64,000 bases of DNA from an uncultured Mycoplasmataceae bacterium (GTDB taxonomy: Bacteria > Bacillota_I > Bacilli_A > Mycoplasmatales > Mycoplasmoidaceae), in assembly GCA_947429165.1 (NCBI GenBank), contig CANEON010000002.1, forward strand, positions 1 through 64,000. The letters are read 5' to 3'. Both the position numbers and the translations under genes were made by a program. The notes under the pieces were generated by a model. That model searched no databases. It was not told where the DNA came from and saw nothing but the letters and a program-made list of their open reading frames with translations. This document shows, piece after piece, positions 35,277 to 44,346 of the stretch (positions within the stretch are counted from its first letter, which is position 1; each line of letters opens with the position of its first letter).

Positions 35277-36080
35277 ATGGAAAAAATTAACTGGTTCCCA
35301 GGTCATATGGCAAAAGCCATATCTGATTTAAAATCAAAGAAAAATAATTTTGATATGTTGATAGAAATCGTTGATGCGAGAGCTATCAATATTTCTTCTA
35401 ATAAAGAATTATTAAAAGATTTTAATTTACCAGTTTTAACGATCGCAGTTAAGTCTGACATCGCAGAAGTAAATCAAAAAAATGATTTGTTATATATTTC
35501 AACTAAAAACAAGTCTCATAGACAAATAGTTTTAAATAAAATAAGAGAAGTGTTAAAACCTAAGATTGATTCCAAAAAGAAAAAAGGGTTAGTTAATCCC
35601 CAATTTAATATTTTAGTATTAGGTTTACCTAATATTGGTAAGTCTTCTTTTATAAACTTCTTATTAAATAAGAACAATCTTATTGTTCAAAATTATCCTG
35701 GGGTCACAAGAAAACAAACTCTCGTAAAAATTGATAACATGCTTTTCTTAAATGATTCACCTGGAATTTTATTTAAGAAAATTGATGATTTACAAACCGG
35801 ATATATTTTAGGATTAATTGGTTGCATTAAAAAGGATGTCTTACCAATGCGTGAAGTAATTAAATTTGGGTACGAATTTTATCTAAACAATTATCAACAA
35901 CCTTTATATAAAAAATTTAATTTTAACAGTCAATTATCATTTGATGATTTTATAAATCATATTTGTCAACAATATAAATTTATCAAACAAGATAATCAAA
36001 TTGACACTACAAGAGCATTTGATTATTTATATGGTTTATTTACGAATGGAAACATATGTAAGGTGAATTATGAAAAATAA
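35277..36080 (+). CDS. rbgA: ribosome biogenesis GTPase RbgA (YlqF)
   Basis: A 267-residue circularly permuted GTPase. N-terminal NWFPGHMAKA, then DARA, G4 (VKSD) before G1 (GLPNIGKSS) and G3 (NDSPG), the order that defines the YlqF/RbgA family. The protein acts late in 50S assembly. It lies between the L19 cluster and rnhB, as in Firmicutes (ylqF-rnhB). Confidence 0.93.
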   Translation: MEKINWFPGHMAKAISDLKSKKNNFDMLIEIVDARAINISSNKELLKDFNLPVLTIAVKSDIAEVNQKNDLLYISTKNKSHRQIVLNKIREVLKPKIDSKKKKGLVNPQFNILVLGLPNIGKSSFINFLLNKNNLIVQNYPGVTRKQTLVKIDNMLFLNDSPGILFKKIDDLQTGYILGLIGCIKKDVLPMREVIKFGYEFYLNNYQQPLYKKFNFNSQLSFDDFINHICQQYKFIKQDNQIDTTRAFDYLYGLFTNGNICKVNYEK

Positions 36081-36690
36081 CATGTACGCTTATGAAAACA
36101 AATATTTTTATAAAGGATATAAAAATATTGCTGGAGTTGATGAAGTTGGACGAGGTTGTTGAGCCGGTCCACTTGTTGTTGCTTCTGTAGTTCTTCCCCC
36201 AAGATACCGTAATGATAAAATCAACGATTCAAAAACTTTGTCCATTAAAAAAAGAGAGGAATTGTTTGATGTGATTATTAAAGATGCAGTTGACTATCAA
36301 ATAATTTTTATCGATTCAACTGAAGTTGATAAACTAAATCCTAAAAAAGCTTCAATTGAAGGAATGAAACGTGCCTTATCATCATTAAAAGTAAAACCTG
36401 ATATTTGCTTAGTTGATTACGAAAAAATTAATGATCCAAACCAAAAAGTAGAGTCAATAACAAAAGGTGATGGTAAATCTATATCAATTGCAGCAGCAAG
36501 TATTGTTGCAAAAGTTGCAAGAGACAGATATATGATTCAAATTAGTGATAAGTATCCGCAATACAACTTTAAAAAGCATAAGGGATATGGAACTCTTGAC
36601 CACTTAAAAGCTCTTAAAAAATATGGTCCAATCAAAAACTTCCACAGGTTCTCTTATAAGCCCGTACAAAAAGCAACAAATACAAAATAA
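36070..36690 (+). CDS. rnhB: ribonuclease HII
   Basis: A 206-residue RNase HII. AGVDEVGRGCWAGPLVVASVV carries the catalytic Asp-Glu pair, DSKTLS follows, and SIAAASIVAKVARD and KHKGYGTLDH complete the family pattern. It removes ribonucleotides and RNA primers from DNA. One Trp in GCWAG is TGA. Overlaps rbgA by 11 nt. Confidence 0.94.
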
Positions 36691-36712
36691 TAATATATAT
36701 AATTAAATAATT

Positions 36713-37312
36713 ATGGAAAAACTAAAATCAACCGCTAAAAGAACAAAAGAATTAGAATACAACAAAGAATTTGTTGTTAAACAATTAAATGCAAATCCTA
36801 ACGTTGTAAAACAACAAGAAGAACAATTAAAGAAGATGAATCCTAATGCTACTGCCGAAGTGATTCAACGTCAAGTAATGAACTTGGTTGTTCGTGAAAA
36901 TGTTTTTAACAATGTAATGCAAGGTATTGTTGAATACTACGATTTCAAATTAGATAAAGATGAAATATCTAAATTTGAAGAAAGAATGAAAAACTTATAC
37001 AAAGATGCTAAACCAGAAGTTTTGACAAAACTTACTGAAAACATGTTAAAGAAAACTTTGGTTTATCAAGATTTATCTTCATTATGAGATATTAGAACTA
37101 ATGATGAAGAAACAAAACAATGACTTCAAAATTACTACAAAGCTACTAATAATCCTATTAGAGATATCATGAATGATAAGGAAAAGTTTGATAACTTTAG
37201 ACAAATGATTCAAGACGAAAAAGTTACAAATGAAATCTTAATGAGATTTAGAAACATTAAGTTTGATCTTCCTAAAAAAGAAAACAAAGAACAACAAGAA
37301 GAAAAGAAATAA
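36713..37312 (+). CDS. trigger factor C-domain-like protein
   Basis: A 199-residue, charged, helical protein. The stretch VVRENVFNNVMQGIVEYYDFKLDKDEISKFEERM with KDAKPEVL and the later MIQDEKVTNEIL resembles the C-terminal SurA-like chaperone domain of trigger factor. The ribosome-binding (GFRxGxxP) and PPIase domains are not present. It could be a free-standing chaperone or a diverged trigger factor; similarity is by eye and modest. Terminator follows. Confidence 0.55.
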
Positions 37313-37315
37313 TCT

Positions 37316-37340
37316 AAGCCCACAAAAATGGGCTTTTTTT
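37316..37340 (+). terminator. terminator between the chaperone-like gene and clpB
   Basis: AAGCCC-ACAAAAAT-GGGCTT hairpin followed by TTTTT. It lies between converging genes. Confidence 0.85.
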
Positions 37341-37377
37341 ATAAATTAAAACTAAAGAAAAAAGAATTAGGTAAAAC

Positions 37378-39501
37378 CTAATTCTTTGTTCCAACTAATT
37401 TGAATTTGTTATCAATAACTTTCATATTGTATTGTTGGTTTTTCTTAATCTTGTTTTGAACTATTTCATTCGCTAAGAAATTTTCAATATTTTTTTGAAC
37501 ATAACGTTTAATTGGTCTTGCACCATATAAAGGTTCATAAGATTCTTTTTTAATTTTAGAAATAGTAGATTTATCAAATGCAACAATTATGTCTTGTTGT
37601 TTTAATCTATTTGATAGTTCATCAAGTGATTTTTGAACAACTTTTTCAATAACATTTTCAGAAAGCTTGTTGAATACTACTATCTCATCAATTCTATTGA
37701 TGAATTCTGGTCTTAAAGCTTTCTTTAATTCATCAAGTGCTTTATCTTTCTTGTCATTTAAGATTTCTGCACCACCTATGTTACTTGTCAAGATGATGAT
37801 TGTGTTTTTAAAGTTTACTTTTCTTCCTTGAGAATCAGTTAATTCTCCATCATCTAAAACTTGTAATAACAAGTTTAACACATCAGGATGAGCTTTTTCA
37901 ATTTCATCAAATAGAATAACCGAATATGGTCTTCTTCTAATAGCTTCAGTTAGTTCACCAGCTTGTTCATAACCAACATAACCTGGAGGAGCACCAATTA
38001 ATTTAGAGACTGAGTGTTTTTCCATGTATTCACTCATGTCAAATCTTACCATTGATTTTTCGCTATCAAATAACGCTCTTGCCAAAGACTTAGCAAGCTC
38101 GGTTTTACCAACACCAGTTGGTCCCATAAATAGAAATGAACCGATTGGTCTAGATGGATCATTAATTCCTGCACGCCCTCTCATAACGGCATTTGTTACT
38201 AAAGTAACTGCTTCATCTTGACCTTTAACATATTTTTCTAATTGAGATTTTAAGTTAAGCAACTTATTTTTTTCAGATTCCATAATTTTGTCTAATGGAA
38301 TACCAGTTTGTTTTGCAATAACTTCCGAAACCTCATTTGCAGTTACTGAGTCACTAATGTATGAATCAGAATCTTCTTGAATTTTCTTTTCTAAAGCATC
38401 AATCTTCTTTTGAGTTTCAGGAATAGTCACATATAGAAGTTTTGATGCTTTTTCAAATTCACCTTCTGTTTGAAAACGATCAATTTTAGATTTTGATTCA
38501 TCTAAATCTTTTTTAAGCTTATTTAATTCATCGTGTTCAGATTTTTGTTTTTGTCATTTAGTTGTTTGAACTGATTGAGCTTTTTTAAGTTCAGCTAATC
38601 TTTCTTCAACTACTTTTAAACGCTTTTTAGATTTATCATCTGATTCATTAGATAAAGCTGCACGTTCAGTCTCCACGTGAATAATTTCACGATTGATTTT
38701 ATCTAATTCAGCAGGTAAAGAATGCATTTCAGTCTTTACTTTAGCCGCAGCTTCATCAATCAAATCAATTGCTTTATCTGGAAGATAACGATCTGAAATA
38801 TATCGATCTGATAGATTAACTGCTGCCACTAATGCAGAATCGTGAATTTTTACTTTATGAAATAATTCTCAACGTTCTTTAAGACCTCTCATAATAGTGA
38901 TTGCTTCTTGTTTAGATGGTTCTTTAACATAGATTTTTTGAAGTCTACGTTCAAGAGCAGCATCTTTTTCAATATATTGTCTATATTCATTAAGAGTAGT
39001 TGCCCCAATAATCTTAATTTCCCCACGGGCCATCATGGGTTTAAAGATATTTGCTGCATCCATTCCCCCTTGACCGGTTCTTCCTGCTCCTACAAGTTGA
39101 TGTAACTCATCTATAAATAGGATTACATCTCCTCTTTCTTTAACTGCTTTAATTACAGAATTAATTCTTTCTTCAAATTGTCCTTGATAAGAAGCCCCTG
39201 CAATTAAAGATGGTAAAGACAATTCAATAATTGTCTTATCCATTAAGTTATCAGGAACATCATTATTAATAATTCTTTGAGCTAATCCTTCAACAATAGC
39301 AGTCTTACCAACACCAGGTTCACCAATTAATACTGGGTTATTCTTAGACTTTCTAGACATGATTTCAATAAGTCTTCTTATTTCATCGTCTCTACCAATA
39401 ACAGGATCTAATTTATTATCTTTAGCATCCTGTGTTAGGTTTCTACCATATTGTTCTAATGGGTTTTTATTATTATCACTAGGTGTAAAATTAAAGTTCA
39501 T
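37378..39501 (-). CDS. clpB: ATP-dependent chaperone ClpB (no N-terminal domain)
   Basis: A 707-residue disaggregase. AAA-1 has Walker [10 protein letters not shown] and Walker B ILFIDELH; the middle coiled-coil domain spans about 250-370; AAA-2 has GPTGVGKTE and [13 protein letters not shown]. The Clp N-domain is missing and the protein begins ([10 protein letters not shown]) just before the first AAA module, as in other mycoplasmas. ATG 39501 is preferred over 39534 because AAAGGAG precedes it. A CIRCE element upstream points to HrcA control. Confidence 0.95.
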
Positions 39502-39532
39502 ATAAAATCTCCTTTGTTTTATTAACACCTTC

Positions 39533-39560
39533 ATTATAACATAAAATTAGCACTTGTCAA
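39533..39560 (-). promoter_or_regulatory. clpB promoter
   Basis: On the minus strand -35 TTGACA (39555-39560) and -10 TATAAT (39533-39538) are 16 nt apart. The -35 lies inside the CIRCE element, so a bound repressor would block polymerase. Confidence 0.8.
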
Positions 39561-39573
39561 GTGAGAGTGCTAA
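39547..39573. promoter_or_regulatory. CIRCE operator (HrcA binding site)
   Basis: TTAGCACTT-N9-GAGTGCTAA matches the CIRCE consensus TTAGCACTC-N9-GAGTGCTAA with one mismatch. It overlaps the clpB -35. HrcA itself is not in this window. Confidence 0.93.
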
Positions 39574-39597
39574 TTTTATTTTTTTTAGGTGTTTTGT

Positions 39598-40743
39598 TTA
39601 CAAATTCTTAGCTAATTCTTTAATTTGATTGATATTTTCGTCTGTTAAAGAAGATAAGATTTTAATACTTGGTTCAATATAAGTTAAGTTTTTAGAGTTT
39701 TCTAATTTCTTTTTCATTAAATTAGCTGCAGTTGGGTATCAAGAACCGTTCTCTATTAATGAAACCGAACGGTTTTGGAAATTGTGTTCAACTAGAATTT
39801 CTAAAAAGAAATTCATAAATGGATATAGATTTGCATTATATGTCGTGGTTGCTAACACTAATTTAGAGTATCTAAATGCATCTGCTAAACAAACCGATAA
39901 ATCTTCTCTAGCTAAATCATGAACAACAACTTTTTTGTTATTTTTAGTTAATTCTTCTTTCAATAACATTACTGCTTTTTTAGTATTACCATACACTGAA
40001 GTGTAACAAATTACTACACCTTCTTCTTCAGGTTTATATGAAGATCAAAGATCATATAGATTTAGGTATTTACCTAAATCACTATTTAATATCGGTCCAT
40101 GTAATGGAGCAATTGTAGCAATATCAATTTGTTTTGCTTTATTTAAAACATTTTGAACTTGAGGCCCATATTTACCAACAATACCAATGTAATATCTTCT
40201 TGCTTCATCTACTCAGTTATCTTGAGTTCCCAATGCACCAAATTTACCAAAGGCATCAGCTGAAAATAATACTTTTTCAGTAGATTCATAAGTAAACATA
40301 ACTTCAGGTCAGTGTACCATCGGAGCAAACACAAATGTTAATTTGTGTTGCCCAATAGATAATGAATCATTATCTTTAACTACTAATTTATTCTTGATTT
40401 CACAATGAAAGAATTGATCAATCATTCTAAAAGTTTTATCATTACCTACAACTGTAGTGTCAGGATAAACTTTTAAGAAGTTAGCAATACTTCCTGAATG
40501 ATCAGGCTCCATGTGTTGAACTACTAAATAACTTGGTTTTTTATCCCCGATTTCTTTTCTAATATTAGCTAATCATTCATTACTAAAATGTTGATCTACT
40601 GTATCCATAATAGTAATCTTGTCATCTAATAAAATATAAGAGTTATAAGACATCCCATTAGGGACTTTATATTGCCCTTCAAATAAGTCTATTTTTAGAT
40701 CATTAACTCCAACATAATGAATTTTTTCTGAAATTTTGTTCAT
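39598..40743 (-). CDS. flavodiiron protein (A-type flavoprotein, FprA-like)
   Basis: A 381-residue protein. Residues 1-250 are a metallo-beta-lactamase-fold diiron domain with HMEPDH, APMVHWP, ADAFGKFG and LHGP ligands. Residues 250-381 are a flavodoxin domain (CYTSVYGNTKKA). Flavodiiron proteins reduce O2 to water and/or NO to N2O using electrons from rubredoxin. A rubredoxin gene lies directly upstream (40828-40959). Start ATG 40743 fits family length better than 40779. There is a hairpin between the two genes. Confidence 0.93.
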
Positions 40744-40779
40744 ATTTTTTCTTCTTTCTACCATAGTAATAAAAAACAA

Positions 40780-40804
40780 AAAATTATTAGAAACTAATAA
40801 TTTT
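40780..40804. terminator. hairpin between rubredoxin and flavodiiron genes
   Basis: AAAATTATTA-GAAAC-TAATAATTTT with flanking A and T runs on both sides. It could attenuate transcription from rubredoxin into the flavodiiron gene or be a processing site. Confidence 0.55.
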
Positions 40805-40827
40805 TTGAAATAAAACTTTATCAGTTT

Positions 40828-40959
40828 TTATTTTTTAGAGAATTGCGATTTGCTAGCGTGGCAAACTGGACAAACGTAAGAATCTGGTTTGTCAGCAAAA
40901 GGTCCTTCTTTTGCTTCATCATATTCTCATCCGCATAAATCGCATACATAAATTGCCAT
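40828..40959 (-). CDS. rubredoxin
   Basis: A 43-residue protein with MAIYVCDLCGWEYD at the start and YVCPVC later, the two CxxC knuckles that bind a single iron. It is shorter than classical rubredoxin (about 53), lacking part of the middle loop, but the spacing resembles rubredoxin-like domains of rubrerythrin. It would pass electrons to the flavodiiron protein encoded just downstream. The gene has one TGA Trp codon. Confidence 0.88.
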
Positions 40960-41033
40960 AATTTTCACCTCACTAATATTATATATCATTTAATATGATA
41001 TATAACTTTACTGCTCTAATTATTTTTTAAGGG

Positions 41034-41118
41034 TTGTATACCCATAATGGCTTAGGTCTTATTTTTGATAATAGTTTTTAGTTGTTCAATAGAATTGATA
41101 GTAATCTTTATAAGATTA
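41034..41118. repeat. degenerate copy of the coiled-coil gene's 5' region
   Basis: 41057-41118 matches 41381-41442 at 60 of 62 positions. Left of it, 41034-41049 matches 41331-41346 exactly, with about 34 nt of the parent missing between the two blocks. It looks like a duplicated then shrunken fragment of the neighbouring gene. Confidence 0.75.
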
Positions 41119-41123
41119 TTAGA

Positions 41124-41459
41124 TTATTTTGTTTTTAAATTATTTAATTTAATAATGTTATTAAGAAGGGTTGATATTTGTTTATTAAATTCTAATTGTT
41201 GTCTGTTAAACTCTTCTTGACGTTCTCAACGTTTATCATTCTTATCTAAATGTTTAAGAATTTGTTCTAAGATTTGACGGTTAGAAACTCTTGGAGGTTT
41301 AACTCCTGGTTTTCTAGTCTTAGTTTTAGTTTGTATACCCATAATGACTATTGGTGATTCTAACTTAAAACTATTATAGTTCTTATTTTTGATAATAGTT
41401 TTGAGTTGTTCAATAGAATTGATGGTAATCTTTATAAGATTAGAACTAGTAGTGCTCAT
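41124..41459 (-). CDS. small coiled-coil protein, unknown
   Basis: A 111-residue protein; start MSTTSSNLIK at 41459 with GGAG upstream. A central KTKTRKPGVKPP stretch is followed by a charged helix (ILEQILKHLDKNDKRWERQEEFNRQQLEFNKQI) likely to be a coiled coil. A TGA Trp codon lies in KRWERQ. Part of its 5' region is repeated at 41034-41118. The layout (basic region then coiled coil) is like small repeated gene families of mycoplasmas, but no family is claimed. Confidence 0.6.
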
Positions 41460-41730
41460 TGTTTTTTTTCTCCTTACACTATACACAATCTCTTTAGCAC
41501 ACTTAAAATCTATGTAAAAAATAACAATATTCCATCTAACTATTAAAAATCCTAGGTTTTTCTTATTAATAAGGAAAACTAAATACTTTATTTCTAAAAA
41601 TATTGCACTTTCTCTAAAATATTTTTAGAAATCCCCTTGAAATGTCCTATCAAATAAAAAAAAGCACCCGCGGGGTGCGCGGCGGCGGTGTGTATATCTG
41701 CTATATAAAAAACTAAATATAATAAAGTGA
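41460..41730. other. intergenic region ahead of the restriction locus
   Basis: About 270 bp without a gene. It holds a 12-bp palindrome CTTATTAATAAG near 41563, a 14-bp inverted repeat TTTCTAAAAATATT/AATATTTTTAGAAA (41591-41604 with 41618-41631), and a GC-rich patch at 41664-41690 with a terminator-like hairpin facing the minus strand. The GC patch contrasts sharply with the surrounding AT-rich DNA and may mark an integration boundary. Confidence 0.6.
41656..41678 (-). terminator. terminator-like hairpin, minus strand
   Basis: GCACCC-GCG-GGGTGC (41664-41678) is followed on the minus strand by eight T (41656-41663). No minus-strand gene lies immediately upstream, so it may be a relic or act on antisense transcription of the restriction locus. 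Confidence 0.55.
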
Positions 41731-42732
41731 ATGCAAAATAAATATAAATATTACAAAAATATTGAAATAAAAATTGATGAACGGTTAGAATTTGAAACTT
41801 TTTTTATTAAATATACCAAGAAAAATTCTAAAAAAACAACATCGCGTTTGTTTTATAAAATCGAAAATTTTATTGACTGATACAAAAATCAGAATTTCCC
41901 CTCATTAATTGATAATTTAGCTAGTAGAGATAATAAAATTAAAATATTTTGTAACTTTGATACATATTTGTATATTAAAAATAAATTTATTTTGTTAGAT
42001 GAAATTGAATGATTGATTGATGAAAATGATTTTGAAATAAAAATAAAAAACATTCCAAAATTTAAACTAGTTGTAAATGTTTGCAAAAGAATTCATAAAG
42101 TAATAAATGTTTTAAAAAATCAAATTTGTAATATTGAACCTCAGCCTAGTAATAAAGAGCTTTATAACAATGGTTTATTAGAACCAATAATTAAATCAGT
42201 AAAACAAATGTGTGTGATTGAAGAAAGTATTGCTGCTGATAAATACAATTGTCCATTAATTGAAGTGCTGCTCGAAAGTTGAATAATTAAATTTTATTCG
42301 ATTTGTCACAACCCTGATAATAGACAAAAAACATGCCTATTAAAGTGCAATGATTTTTTTGCCAAATATTTTAAAGAATTAAAAGAAATTGGAAATGATT
42401 TACTTTTTTTAGCTAATTATGTGTACAAGGAAAAAAATGATAACTGATCTTGAGTGTTTTTGTACAGAAACAAATTAGGGTCTGCACACTTAATAAACTG
42501 TGATGAGATAAAAAAGTATAAATATGAACCAAGTTTTCTTGTAGATATTTATTGTGGAAAAGATGGAAATAAAAAAATTTTAAAATTCATATCTGAAATC
42601 AATAAAATGTTAAAAAATCTATGTGCTATTTATTTACTAATATCATTTAGATTAATTCATACCAGCAAAACTGAATATTTATCGATATCCTTTGAAGAAG
42701 CTCTTAAGTATATTTATGATTCAGAATTATAA
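41731..42732 (+). CDS. putative HEPN-domain protein upstream of type I R-M genes
   Basis: A 333-residue, Lys- and Asn-rich, mostly helical protein with no confident family match. In the C-terminal helical half, R246-N247-x5-H253 (YRNKLGSAH) fits the HEPN RNase motif R-(N/D/H)-x3-5-H, and the preceding stretch (IEVLLESWIIKFY) resembles the helices of DUF5677-like HEPN proteins. HEPN proteins are often toxins or phage-triggered RNases; PrrC, found inside a type I locus, is a HEPN anticodon nuclease. The gene ends 40 bp before hsdM in the same direction. TGA Trp codons are frequent. The assignment is an inference. Confidence 0.5.
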
Positions 42733-42772
42733 TATAATTATAATTAATTAAATCTTATTAAATAAAATAATA

Positions 42773-44345
42773 ATGCCCAATAACCAAAAAGAGATAGAAA
42801 GAAAAAACTTACATTCAGCAATATGATCAATTGCTGATGATTTAAGAGGAAGTGTTGATGGATGAGATTTTAAGAACTATGTTCTTGGAATTATGTTCTA
42901 TCGCTATATTTCTGAAAATATAACTTCATATATTAATAATAATGAACATGAATCAGGGAATAAAGATTTTGATTATGCAAAACTTTCTGACAGTGATTCA
43001 TGAGAAATTAAAGACGAAATGATTAGAACAAAAGGTTTTTTTATAAAACCTAGCCAATTATTTTGTAATATTAAAAAAGTTGCTAGACATGATTCTAACT
43101 TAAACATTACATTAGAAAGTATTTTCAAAGCAATCGAAGCTTCTGCAATAGGATCTGAAAGCGAAGCTAATTTCAAAGGTTTGTTTGCTGACATTGATGT
43201 CAACTCACCAAAATTGGGTTCAACAGTAGATAAACGAAATGAGAAATTAGTTAAGTTATTAGATGGTATTGGAAATATGAATCTTGGTAATTACCAAGAT
43301 AATACAATAGATGCATTTGGGGACGCATATGAATACCTAATGGGTATGTATGCTTCAAAAGCAGGCAAATCAGGGGGGGGAATATTACACTCCTCAAGAA
43401 GTATCTGAATTACTAACTAAGTTAACAATTATTGATAAAAGTAGAGTTAATAAAGTATATGATCTAGCTTGTGGATCTGGTTCTTTATTATTAAAATTTG
43501 CAAAAATTTTAGGTAAAAATAATGTAACTTCAGGTTTTTATGGTCAAGAAATTAATTTAACTACTTACAATTTGTGCAGAATCAATATGTTCTTACATGA
43601 TATTGATTTTGATAAATTTAATATTGCTTGTGATAACACTCTTACAAATCCTCATTTTCAAGATGATGAACCATTTGAAGCTATTGTAAGTAATCCTCCA
43701 TATTCTATTAAGTGAGATGGTGATAAGAATCCTTTATTAATTAATGATGATAGATTTGCACCAGCTGGAGTGTTAGCTCCTAAATCCTATGCTGATTTTG
43801 CATTTGTTTTGCATGCTTTATCATGATTATCTACTAATGGTACCGCAGCAATCGTTTGTTTTCCTGGAATTTTTTATCGTGTTGATGGTGATGCTGAACA
43901 AAAAATAAGAAAATATTTAATTGATAATAACTTTGTTGATGCGATTATTCAGTTACCAAATAATTTATTTTATGGTACATCAATATCAACATGTATTTTA
44001 GTATTAAAAAAATCTAAGAAGACTAATGACGTATTATTTGTTGATGCATCAAATGAATGTATTAAAATAACAAACAAAAATAAGTTAACTAATACAAACA
44101 TAGAAAACATATTGAATATGTTTAAAGACAGAAAAGATATTCAATATGTTACTAAAATCGTTGGTAATAAAGTTATTGCTAGTGAACATGAATATAACTT
44201 GTCAGTTAATACATATGTAGAAAAACAAGATACAAGAGAACAAATTGATATCAAAGTTTTAAATAAACAAATCGCTAAAACAGTTGAAAAAGAAAATAAA
44301 TTGAGAAAAGAAATAGACAAAATTATTTGTCTATTAGAAGAGTAG
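42773..44345 (+). CDS. hsdM: type I restriction-modification methyltransferase HsdM, frameshifted at a G8 tract
   Basis: The gene has the N-terminal helical HsdM domain ([19 protein letters not shown]) and, after residue 200, the SAM domain with [11 protein letters not shown], motif [11 protein letters not shown] and the catalytic SNPPYS. The two parts are in different frames. The switch point is a run of eight G (43373-43380): with seven G the frame would read [10 protein letters not shown] and give a normal 523-residue protein. With eight G, translation stops at 43418-43420 after 215 residues, before the SAM motifs. The homopolymer and exact position argue for slippage-based phase variation with this copy OFF, though an assembly error is possible. 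Confidence 0.9.
43373..43380 (+). repeat. G8 homopolymer in hsdM
   Basis: Eight consecutive G in DNA of about 28% GC, exactly where the hsdM frame breaks. Seven or ten G would restore the frame. Typical slipped-strand phase-variation tract. Confidence 0.9.
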
Positions 44346-44346
44346 T

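Noticed and set aside
43409-43420. hsdM as an ordinary decayed pseudogene
   Set aside because: The only lesion is in a G homopolymer and the rest of the gene is intact, so phase variation or an assembly miscount is more likely than decay.
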